A stretch of 64,000 nt of DNA from JAFMJV01 sp963800275 (lineage in GTDB: Bacteria; Chloroflexota; Limnocylindria; Limnocylindrales; CSP1-4), in the NCBI GenBank assembly GCA_963800275.1, contig CAWDAI010000008.1:62001-126000 (forward strand), given 5' to 3'. Shown here piece after piece: positions 43,045-50,549 of this stretch; positions within the stretch are counted from its first letter, which is position 1, and every line of letters starts with the position of its first letter. The notes below the pieces were generated by a model, which had not been told where the DNA came from, searched no databases, and worked only from the letters and a program-made list of their open reading frames with translations. A program made the translations under genes and the position numbers.

Positions 43045-43818
43045 TCAGACCTGCGGCAGGCGCGGCACGGCCGAGAGCAGCTGTTGCGTGTAGGCCTCGC
43101 GGGGGTCACCGAACACGCTGGGTGTGGTGCCTTCCTCGACGACCCGTCCCGCCTGCAGCACGAGCGTGCGCTGGCACAGGGCCCCTACCACGCCGAGGTC
43201 GTGGGAGACCAGCAGGACGGTCAGGTCCCGACTGGCGCCGAGCTCCGCGAGCAGTGAGATGACCGCGCTGCGGGTGATCACGTCGAGGGCGCTGACCGGC
43301 TCGTCGGCGAGCAGCACGCGGGGGCGGCTGACGATGGCCCGGGCGATGGCGATGCGCTGTCGCTGGCCGCCGGAGAACTCGTGCGGATAGTGCGACGTGA
43401 CCGCTGCTGACAGCCCCACCGACTCGAGCGCCTCGGCCACCATCCGCTCGGCCTTGCTGCCGTCGGCCACCCGCAGCGAGCGCAGCGGCTCGCTCACGAT
43501 GCGGCCCACGCGCTGCCGGGGGTCGAGTGACGAATAGGGGTCCTGGAAGACGGTCTGCACACTCCGCCGGAAGTGGCGCATGCGTGCGCGGTCACGCAGG
43601 TCCAGCACCTCGTCCTCGAAGACCACCTGTCCGCGCGTCGGCGAGAGCAGGCCCAGCAGCAGGCGCAGCAGGGTCGTCTTGCCCGAGCCCGACTCACCCA
43701 CCAGGCCGAGGTTCTCGCCGGGGGTGACCGCGAGCGAGACATCCTCCACCGCCAGCCCGCCCGCCTTGCTGCCGTGGTAGGCGTAGCTCACGCCTTCGAG
43801 CGCCAGGACCGTGCTCAT
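43045..43818 (-). CDS. Peptide ABC transporter ATPase 2 (DppF-type)
   Basis: A 257-residue ATPase of the oligopeptide/dipeptide/nickel importer family: Walker A GESGSGKTT, the VFQDPYSSLDPRQRVGRIVS segment typical of DppF/OppF, signature FSGGQRQRIAIARA and Walker B VLLADEPVSALD. It lacks a long C-terminal oligo_HPY extension but ends EAYTQQLLSAVPRLP, as expected. It is the last gene of the five-gene unit and overlaps the preceding ATPase gene by 4 bp. Confidence 0.92.
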   Translation of the reverse strand: MSTVLALEGVSYAYHGSKAGGLAVEDVSLAVTPGENLGLVGESGSGKTTLLRLLLGLLSPTRGQVVFEDEVLDLRDRARMRHFRRSVQTVFQDPYSSLDPRQRVGRIVSEPLRSLRVADGSKAERMVAEALESVGLSAAVTSHYPHEFSGGQRQRIAIARAIVSRPRVLLADEPVSALDVITRSAVISLLAELGASRDLTVLLVSHDLGVVGALCQRTLVLQAGRVVEEGTTPSVFGDPREAYTQQLLSAVPRLPQV

Positions 43819-44627
43819 CGCACCTGGCCCCCGCTGATGGCGGCCGCGAAATCGGCCTCGATCCGGCGTGCGCTGGCCGCGAAGGCGGCCGTGTAGGGGT
43901 GCTGCGGAGCTGACAGGAGCTGGGCGATCGACCCGCGCTCCACGGCCTCACCGGAGCGCATGACGATGGCGTGGTCAGTCATGCGCGAGACGACCGCGAG
44001 GTCGTGGCTGATGAAGACGAGGGCCATGTCCCGCTCCGCCACCAGCCGGTCGAGCAACGTGAGCACTTCTGCCTGCACGGTCACGTCGAGGGCGGTGGTG
44101 GGCTCGTCCGCGATGAGCAACCGCGGCTGGCAGGCAAGGGCCATGGCGATGGCCACCCGCTGCCGCTGCCCGCCGGAGATCTCGTAGCTGCGCGATCGCG
44201 CGATGCGCTCGGGCTCGGGCAGGCGCACCTCGTCGAGCGCCTCGAGCACGGCACGCTCGAGCGCCGCGCCCGTGAGGCCCTGGTGGCGCGCGATCGGCTC
44301 GGCCACCTGGTCGCCCAGCTTCATCAACGGATCGAGCGCGGTGAGGGGCTCCTGGAAGATGAAAGCCGCGATCCGGCCACGCAACGGCACCAGCCGCTTC
44401 TCGGTGGCCCCCACGACCTCGGTGCCATCGAGCAGGATGCTGCCACTGGACCGCATGCCCGCGGGCAGCAGGCCGATGAGGGCGAAGGCCGTGAGCGACT
44501 TGCCCGAGCCGGATTCGCCGATGAGCCCGAGGCGCTCGCCCGGGCCCACCTCGAACGAGACGCCGCGGACGAGGTCCACGCCCTCAGCCGAGGTGACCCC
44601 CAGTCCGGCGACTTGCAGCAGGCTCAT
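43815..44627 (-). CDS. Peptide ABC transporter ATPase 1 (DppD-type)
   Basis: A 270-residue ATPase that pairs with the one at 43045. Walker A GESGSGKSL has Leu at the last position, where Thr or Ser-Thr is usual. Signature ISGGQRQRVAIAMA and Walker B LLIADEPTTALD are normal, as is FIFQEPLTALDPLMKLGDQV. ATG 44627 is chosen because it overlaps the upstream permease stop by 4 bp; longer upstream extensions in frame are arginine-rich noncoding translation. The end HPYTAAFAASAR fits the family. Confidence 0.9.
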   Translation of the reverse strand: MSLLQVAGLGVTSAEGVDLVRGVSFEVGPGERLGLIGESGSGKSLTAFALIGLLPAGMRSSGSILLDGTEVVGATEKRLVPLRGRIAAFIFQEPLTALDPLMKLGDQVAEPIARHQGLTGAALERAVLEALDEVRLPEPERIARSRSYEISGGQRQRVAIAMALACQPRLLIADEPTTALDVTVQAEVLTLLDRLVAERDMALVFISHDLAVVSRMTDHAIVMRSGEAVERGSIAQLLSAPQHPYTAAFAASARRIEADFAAAISGGQVR

Positions 44628-45508
44628 CGAGCGCGTGCGAGGGTGGGGTCGGAGACGTCCCGCAGCCCGTCCACGAGCAGGTTCACGCCGATGACCAGCA
44701 TGACCAGGAAGACGCCCGGGGCGACGGCTCCGAGCGGGGCTGTCATGACCGTGCTCTGTGCCTCCTGCAGCAGTCGGCCCCAGGAGGCGTTCGGCGGCGG
44801 GGCTCCCAGACCGAGGTAGGAGAGGCTGGCCTCGGCCAGCACGGCCACGCCGAACAGCATCCCCAGGTTGACGCTGATGGTGGGCCAGATGTTGGGCAGG
44901 ACGTGTTGGCGCACGATGCCCAGCGTGCCCGTGCCGGAGGTGCGTGCCGCGGTGATGTACTGCTGGGCCAGGACGCGTTTGGACACCACCCGCGTGAGCC
45001 GCGCCACGATGGCCGAGACGGAGATGCCGATGGCCACCGTCACCGTCAGCAGGGAGGCGCCGGTCACGGCCACGACGAGCATGGCCAGCAGCAGCAGCGG
45101 GAAGGCGATGAGGATATCCATGCCGGCCGACATGGCGTCGTCCAGCCAGCCGCCTGCGAAGGCCGCGGTCAGGCCCGCGGTGATGCCGATGAGCGCGCCC
45201 ACGGCCACCGCGCCGATGCCCACCACGAGTGCGATGCGCGCGCCGATCATGATCTGGGTGAGGAGGTCGCGCCCGAGCCGGTCCGTGCCGAAGGGATGGG
45301 CCAGGCTGGGGCTCTCCAGGCGCAGGCCGGAGGTGTCGCCGGGCGAGTAGGGCAGCCAGAGCAGGGAGAGCGCCGCCACCAGCACGATGATCCCGACCAG
45401 CACCAGGCCGACCGCCAGCAGCCACGAGCGTCGCTTGCGTACGCCGGCCGCCGGTGCCTCGAGCACCTCGGCTCCCTCGAGCGGCGCCAGCTCATCGAGG
45501 CCGCTCAC
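44624..45508 (-). CDS. Peptide ABC transporter permease 2 (DppC-type)
   Basis: A 294-residue permease with an N-terminal helix (RRSWLLAVGLVLVGIIVLVA) and five to six further helices. Signatures: AHPFGTDRLGRDLLTQIMIG, the EAA-loop YITAARTSGTGTLGIVRQHV and AEASLSYLGLGAPPPNASWG. It overlaps both neighbours by 4 bp. Together with the gene at 45505 it forms the heterodimeric channel of the peptide importer. Confidence 0.93.
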   Translation of the reverse strand: MSGLDELAPLEGAEVLEAPAAGVRKRRSWLLAVGLVLVGIIVLVAALSLLWLPYSPGDTSGLRLESPSLAHPFGTDRLGRDLLTQIMIGARIALVVGIGAVAVGALIGITAGLTAAFAGGWLDDAMSAGMDILIAFPLLLLAMLVVAVTGASLLTVTVAIGISVSAIVARLTRVVSKRVLAQQYITAARTSGTGTLGIVRQHVLPNIWPTISVNLGMLFGVAVLAEASLSYLGLGAPPPNASWGRLLQEAQSTVMTAPLGAVAPGVFLVMLVIGVNLLVDGLRDVSDPTLARAR

Positions 45509-46464
45509 GACGAGCCCGTCCGCTGTCGCAGGCGAGGATCGATCAGCCGCTGCACGACGTCCGCGATGAAGCCCACGATGAGTACCAGCAGCGTGCTCAC
45601 GAAGAGGATGCCCTGGATGTTGGGGTAGTCATGCTGGGCGATGGCCTTGAGCAGCATGCTGCCGAGGCCGGGCAGGGCGAAGACGGCCTCGATGACGACG
45701 GCGCCGAGGAAGGTCGTGGCCAGCTCGATGCCCAGGATGGAGATGACCGGCACGGCACCGTTGCGCAGGCCGTGTCGCACCATGGCCGTGCCCATGGTCG
45801 AGCCCAGGGCCCGGGCGTTGCGCAGGTAGTCACTGCCCATCACGTCGAGCGTGGCGCTGCGCACGTATCTCGAAAGCGATCCGGCCATGACCAGCGCGAT
45901 GGTCAGGACCGGCAGCACCAGGTGGGTCAGGGTGGCTGCGGGGTCGGACCAGCCCTCGCGTGGAAAGCCACCCGCGGGCAGCGCCCGCAGGTTCAGCGAG
46001 AAGGTGCTGATGAGCAGGATGCCGACCCAGAACGCCGGTACCGCGATGAACAGCTGTGAGAAGGCCGAGAGCGCCGCACCGTACCAGCGATCGGCCCGGT
46101 AGGCAGCCACGAAGCCGATGACCAGCGAGAGCACGAAGGCCAGGCCGAAGGCAAGGAAGGTCAGGGGGATGGTCACCGTCAGGCGGGAGGCGATCTCCGG
46201 TCCGACCGGGAGGGTGCTGACGAAGGAGCTGCCCAGGTCGAGCGTGAGCATGCTCCCGAACCAGCGCACGAGCTGCTCGTGGATCGGCAGGTCGGCGCCG
46301 ACCTGCGACCGCGCTGCGGCGACCTGCTCAGGCGTCGCGTTGATCGAGAGCAGGGCGTTCGCGGGATCTCCCGGCAGGGCCCGCAGGAGCAGGAAGATGA
46401 TCACCATCGCGACCAGCAGCGAGACGATGAGGATGATCGTGCGGCGTAGCAGATACTGGGCCAT
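45505..46464 (-). CDS. Peptide ABC transporter permease 1 (DppB-type)
   Basis: A 319-residue permease: MAQYLLRRTIILIVSLLVAM, a periplasmic loop with LPGDPANALLSINATPEQVA, and the EAA-type loop YLRNARALGSTMGTAMVRHG. The end IDPRLRQRTGSS fits DppB/OppB. It is the first membrane gene after the binding protein; 92 bp separate them. It overlaps the next permease by 4 bp. Confidence 0.93.
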   Translation of the reverse strand: MAQYLLRRTIILIVSLLVAMVIIFLLLRALPGDPANALLSINATPEQVAAARSQVGADLPIHEQLVRWFGSMLTLDLGSSFVSTLPVGPEIASRLTVTIPLTFLAFGLAFVLSLVIGFVAAYRADRWYGAALSAFSQLFIAVPAFWVGILLISTFSLNLRALPAGGFPREGWSDPAATLTHLVLPVLTIALVMAGSLSRYVRSATLDVMGSDYLRNARALGSTMGTAMVRHGLRNGAVPVISILGIELATTFLGAVVIEAVFALPGLGSMLLKAIAQHDYPNIQGILFVSTLLVLIVGFIADVVQRLIDPRLRQRTGSS

Positions 46465-46556
46465 GGCTCACCAAGCCTGCACCTTCTCCAGCGCAGGCGC
46501 GCGGGCGGGATCCGGTAGCGCTCCCGCCCGATCGTGCGGGAGCGCCGAGCGGGTGA

Positions 46557-48056
46557 CTAGCCCTTGACGATGTCGTACGCGGGGAACATCGAGTTGAGCC
46601 CGTTCACCGGGTACCCGCTGACATCGGCCGAAGCCACCACCAGCTGCGGGTACAGGTAGAGCCAGGCGCTGGCCGCGTCCTTGGCGATCTGCTCGTTGAC
46701 CAGCTTCAGCTTGGCCGTCTGCTCCTCGACCGAGCTGGCCTGCTCGGCCTCCGCGATCCAGGCCGTGACCTGCGGGTTGTCGTAGCCCCAGTAGAAGTCG
46801 GGGTCGCCGTACCAGACCACGTCGCGGTCGTTGACGTGCTCCTGCAGCGTGGCCTCGTAGTCGTGCTTCTGGAAGACCTTCGTGTACCACTCATCGGCCG
46901 TGATGGGGTTGATATCGACGGTCACGCCGATCTTCGCGAGCTCGCTCTTGATGAACTCGGCCACCACCGGGTGCGGGTCGTACGTGGGCGTGTCGAGCGT
47001 GAACTCGAAGCCGTCCGGGTAGCCGGCGTCCGCGAGCAGCTGGGCCGAGAGCTCGGGGTCGTAGGGGTTCTCGTCGACGAGGTCGATGTACCAGGGGTCG
47101 GTCGGTGGGACCATCGAGCCGATGAGCGTGCCCTTGTCGCCCCAGATGGCGTTGAGCAGCTTGGCCCGGTCGATGGCCGAGTAGATGGCCTTGCGTACCT
47201 CGACCTGGTCGAAGGGGGCCACCCGGTCATTGAAGACGAGGATCTCCTTGGTCGTGGAGGTGCCGTTGTTGACGACGAAGTTCGGGTCGCCCTCGAAGGC
47301 CGCCAGCGCATCCGGGCTCTGCATGTTGGTCACGATGTCGACGGCGCCGGTGAGCAGGGCATTGCTCAGGGCGGTGGCATCGGTGAAGTAGTCGAAGACC
47401 ACCTCGCCGTTCTTGGCCGGTTCACCCCAGTAGTCGTCCCAGCGCTTGAGCGAGAGCGAGTTGCCTCGCGTCCAGCCATCGAGCACGTATGGGCCGGTGC
47501 CATCCTCGCTGGTGGTCAGGTCGGTGGCGTCCTTGTTCACGACCCACACGTACGAGAGGTTGTAGATGAAGGAGATGGACGGTTCTGCCAGCGTGACCAC
47601 CACGGTCTGCGGATCGGGCGTCTCGATGCTCTCGATGGCGCCGAAGCTGGACTTGCGCGCCGACTGCGACTCGGGGGCGAAGACACGCTCGATGCTGTAC
47701 TTGACATCCTCTGACGTGAGCGCCTTGCCCGAGTGGAAGGTGACGTCCGGCTGCAACGTGAAGGTGTAGGTCAGGCCGTCGTCACTCATGGTGTAGCTCG
47801 CGGCCAGGAGCGGCACGACCTCACCCGTGTCGGTCAGGTGGAACAGCCCTTCGTAGACGTTGCCGTCGAAGGCTTCGGTCACACCCTGTCCGCCGCCGGC
47901 GGTGTTGTCCAGGTTCTGCGGCTCATACAGTGAGCCGATCGCGATCGTGGCGTCCGGGTTCGAGTCCTGCGCGGCCACCGCGGCCGACAGGCCGCTGATG
48001 GCCAAGGCCGCGGCGAGGGTGCCTGCGGCGAGCGTGGACCATGGGTGCTTCTTCAT
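46557..48056 (-). CDS. Peptide/nickel-type ABC transporter substrate-binding protein
   Basis: A 499-residue SBP_bac_5 protein. The signal peptide is PWSTLAAGTLAAALAISGLS to about residue 29. Mature signatures: LYEPQNLDNTAGGGQ, VYEGLFHLTDTGEVVPLLAA, YTFTLQPDVTFHSGKALTSE, DVKYSIERV and GTGPYVLDGWTRGNSLSLKR. It delivers peptides or related solutes to the permease encoded next. The exact ligand is not inferable. It heads the operon; its upstream region contains a tRNA-like remnant. Confidence 0.93.
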   Translation of the reverse strand: MKKHPWSTLAAGTLAAALAISGLSAAVAAQDSNPDATIAIGSLYEPQNLDNTAGGGQGVTEAFDGNVYEGLFHLTDTGEVVPLLAASYTMSDDGLTYTFTLQPDVTFHSGKALTSEDVKYSIERVFAPESQSARKSSFGAIESIETPDPQTVVVTLAEPSISFIYNLSYVWVVNKDATDLTTSEDGTGPYVLDGWTRGNSLSLKRWDDYWGEPAKNGEVVFDYFTDATALSNALLTGAVDIVTNMQSPDALAAFEGDPNFVVNNGTSTTKEILVFNDRVAPFDQVEVRKAIYSAIDRAKLLNAIWGDKGTLIGSMVPPTDPWYIDLVDENPYDPELSAQLLADAGYPDGFEFTLDTPTYDPHPVVAEFIKSELAKIGVTVDINPITADEWYTKVFQKHDYEATLQEHVNDRDVVWYGDPDFYWGYDNPQVTAWIAEAEQASSVEEQTAKLKLVNEQIAKDAASAWLYLYPQLVVASADVSGYPVNGLNSMFPAYDIVKG

Positions 48057-48139
48057 GGCTGTCCTTCCTGGGGTATCGCAGCTGATGGGCCATCCGGCCG
48101 GTGGGGTGCGCGCTGTCGGCGCTGTCGTTCTGCGGGGTA

Positions 48140-48189
48140 TGGAGCGGGAGACGGGTTCCGAGCCCGCCTCGTCCAGCTTCGAAGGCTAG
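48140..48189 (-). other. Degenerate tRNA 3' fragment (pseudo-tRNA)
   Basis: On the minus strand this reads as an anticodon stem-loop (CTAGC-CTTCGAA-GCTGG), variable bases, T-arm, acceptor 3' strand CTCCCGC, then T and CCA. It aligns without gaps to the 3' 50 bases of the intact tRNA-Gly at 59002-59077 with about 7 differences, including anticodon TCC to TCG. The D-arm and 5' acceptor strand are absent, so it cannot be a functional tRNA. Confidence 0.8.
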
Positions 48190-48330
48190 CATGCGTGTCA
48201 GCACTGTGGCACCGACCGCGAGTCGCGAGCGAATCGGGTCCAGTCGTCGTCTCGCGCCCATGGCAGGCCGGCCCCTCGAGGGGTGACCCATCGGCCGACG
48301 GCCCGAAAGTGGGACTCGCCATCGGCACGC

Positions 48331-48367
48331 GCATCGGCCGGGTCGATGCTGACGACCCGGCCGATGC
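48331..48367 (-). terminator. Strong terminator hairpin of the sugar-transporter operon
   Basis: A perfect 15-bp stem (GCATCGGCCGGGTCG paired with CGACCCGGCCGATGC) with a 7-base loop, 36 bp beyond the stop codon of the leftward binding-protein gene. No T-run follows, as is common in GC-rich genomes. Confidence 0.75.
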
Positions 48368-48402
48368 GGATGGAGGAGGAGCGGAATTTCTCCTGGTGGT
48401 GC

Positions 48403-49440
48403 CTAGAAGGGGAACGAGTCGATGTTCTCCGGGGTCACCACGGTGGCCGGTCCGAGGAGCACGAGACCGTCCGGGCCGATGGTGAACGTGCCGAGCCGAC
48501 CGGCCTCGAACGTTTCTCCCTCAGCTCCGGTGATTTCGCACTGGGCAAGCGCCTGGGCGGCGTAGTAGGTCAGGTAGCCAAGATCCGGAACGTTCCACCA
48601 GATGTCCTGGGCCGATCCGTCGAGGATGTACTGCCGCATGATCGAGGCGGGCGCCAGACCGGTCAGCTTGATCTCACCGATGAGCCCGTCTTCCTGCAGG
48701 GCGCGCGCGGCCGCCGGGAGACCGATGCCCGCGGGCACGATGATGCCCTTCAGGTCGGGGTATGCGGCGACCAGCGCTCGCGTCTGCTGCTGATTGACCT
48801 GCTCGCTCTCCTGGCCGTAGACGACCGTCACGAGCTCCAGACCGGCGTACGTGGGGTCGTTCGCCAGGTGGTCCTCGATGGCAGCGATCCAGGCGTTCTG
48901 GTTAGTGGCCGTGGGCGTGGACGAGAGGATCGCGAACTGGCCCTCGCCGCCGAGGAGGTCATTCATGCTTTGGAGCATCAGGTCACCCAGAACGCTCAGG
49001 TCAGCCTGGTTGATGAAGAGCGTGCGGGCATCGGTCGCGACGTCCGAATCGAAACTGATGACCTTGACGCCGGCAGCCTGCGCCTGCTTGAGCGCGGGGG
49101 CGACGGCGTTGGGATCGTTGCCGGCGATGGCGATCACGCCAACACCCTGCGACACCAGATTGTTGATGAAGGGAACCTGGGCGTCACCGGTCGCCTGTGA
49201 AGGGGCCTGCTTGGTGACACTGCCACCGATCTCCGCTGCGGCCTCCTGCATCCCTTCGAAGGCGGTCTGGAAGTAGGGATCGGTGTCCAGCTTCGGCAAC
49301 TCCGCCACCGACACGGGCTCTGTCGCGCAGGCCACGTCGGACGGGGACTCTGATTGGGCCTGGGCGACGGGAGTCACCAGGGCGAGTGCGAGCAAGGCGA
49401 CAGGCGCCGCCCAGCGCACGGATTTAATGCTGACGATCAT
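48403..49440 (-). CDS. Rhamnose/AI-2-type ABC transporter substrate-binding protein
   Basis: A 345-residue exported protein with signal peptide SVRWAAPVALLALALVTPVA. The type I binding fold shows TDPYFQTAFEGMQEAAAEIG, LVSQGVGVIAIAGNDPNAVA, SSTPTATNQNAWIAAIEDHL, GIIVPAGIGLPAAARALQED, LTGLAPASIMRQYILDGSAQ and the ending VVTPENIDSFPF. The TPTATNQN, AP-(S/N)-x-MR and NIDxFxF features match RhaS (rhamnose) and LsrB (autoinducer-2) proteins. It is the last gene of a leftward operon and is followed by a strong hairpin. Confidence 0.88.
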   Translation of the reverse strand: MIVSIKSVRWAAPVALLALALVTPVAQAQSESPSDVACATEPVSVAELPKLDTDPYFQTAFEGMQEAAAEIGGSVTKQAPSQATGDAQVPFINNLVSQGVGVIAIAGNDPNAVAPALKQAQAAGVKVISFDSDVATDARTLFINQADLSVLGDLMLQSMNDLLGGEGQFAILSSTPTATNQNAWIAAIEDHLANDPTYAGLELVTVVYGQESEQVNQQQTRALVAAYPDLKGIIVPAGIGLPAAARALQEDGLIGEIKLTGLAPASIMRQYILDGSAQDIWWNVPDLGYLTYYAAQALAQCEITGAEGETFEAGRLGTFTIGPDGLVLLGPATVVTPENIDSFPF

Positions 49441-49535
49441 GAGATCCTCCTGTTCGATCGGCTGAACCGGTTTCGACGGTCTTGGTTCGAGGACTTGGCG
49501 ATGAGAGCACCTCCTTTCGATGCGGCTCCCGAGGC

Positions 49536-50549
49536 TCAGGGTCCGGGGGCGGGCGCAAGCCTCGCCAAGCTGCGGCGCGACTCAAGGGCCTGGGATAGTC
49601 GGGTGACGAGGTTGGTGGCCAGGATGGAGACGATGAGCAGCAGACCTACCACGATCCCCTGGGCGTCGCCCCCCACGCCCTTGAGGCCGAGCACGTTGCG
49701 CACGAGCATGACCAGCACGAGTGCGAACAGGACGCCCGTGAGTCGCCCTCGTCCGCCGAGGAAGCTGATACCCCCAAGGAAGCAGATGGTGATCACGTCC
49801 AGTTCGTAGCCAAGGGCGTTATCGGCTCGCGCATTGGACAGGCGCGCGGTGTAGACCATGCCGGCGATCGCGGCCATGAAACCCGCGAGGACGAACAGGC
49901 CGGTCCGGATCCGGGAGACCAGGACACCTGAGTAGCGCGCCACCTCGGGGCTGCCACCGATGGCGTAGATGCGGCGACCGGTCGACGTTCCGTGAAGCAT
50001 CACGACGAACAAGGGGAGGGCCACGAGGAAGGGTGCGATCGTCCAGGGGATCGATGTGCCCGGAACGTCAAGGACGCCGAAGTCCGTGACGATGGTCGGC
50101 AGGACGTTGACCGAACCGGTTCCCAGCAGCACGTAGCCGAGGCCGCGGTAGAGGGCGAGCGTCCCCAGGGTGACGACCAGGGATGGTAGGCCCAGTCGCA
50201 CCGAGAACAGCCCGTTGAGCGCTCCCGTGGCCAGCCCCACGAAGATGACCAGTGGCAGACACGCGATGATCGGCACTCCGGCCTGGATGAGCAGCCCGAA
50301 GACCACGCTGCTGAGCGCGAGCTGGCTGGCCACGGACAGGTCGATCTCACGACAGATGATGAGCAGCGCCATGGGCAGCACGAGCAGCCCCTTTTCGGCC
50401 ATGGTGGACGCCGCCTGCGACAGGTTCGTCGGCGTCGCGAAACCGGGCACCATGAAGGACGCGAAGACGATCGTGATGAGACAGAGGACTGCCAGGAAGG
50501 CGTCCCACGACACGAAGCGACGAGCCACGCGGCGAACGGCCTGACTCAT
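49536..50549 (-). CDS. CUT2 sugar ABC transporter permease (RhaQ/LsrD-like)
   Basis: A 337-residue permease: FVSWDAFLAVLCLITIVFAS, NLSQAASTMAEKGLLVLPMA, then LLIICREIDLSVASQLALSS in place of the usual TGGIDLSVG, LVVTLGTLALYRGLGYVLLG, and the ATPase-contact loop CFLGGISFLGGRG. It overlaps the fused ATPase-permease gene upstream by 4 bp, so the two membrane parts of a heterodimeric importer are made together. The substrate follows that of the binding protein at 48403. Confidence 0.9.
   Translation of the reverse strand: MSQAVRRVARRFVSWDAFLAVLCLITIVFASFMVPGFATPTNLSQAASTMAEKGLLVLPMALLIICREIDLSVASQLALSSVVFGLLIQAGVPIIACLPLVIFVGLATGALNGLFSVRLGLPSLVVTLGTLALYRGLGYVLLGTGSVNVLPTIVTDFGVLDVPGTSIPWTIAPFLVALPLFVVMLHGTSTGRRIYAIGGSPEVARYSGVLVSRIRTGLFVLAGFMAAIAGMVYTARLSNARADNALGYELDVITICFLGGISFLGGRGRLTGVLFALVLVMLVRNVLGLKGVGGDAQGIVVGLLLIVSILATNLVTRLSQALESRRSLARLAPAPGP

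Larger units (their letters stand above)
48057..48402. other. Intergenic 346 bp: tRNA-like remnant plus terminator
   Basis: No gene. It contains a degenerate tRNA 3' fragment (48140-48189) and a strong hairpin (48331-48367) that ends the leftward sugar-transporter operon. The promoter of the peptide-importer operon must lie just above 48057. Confidence 0.6.
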
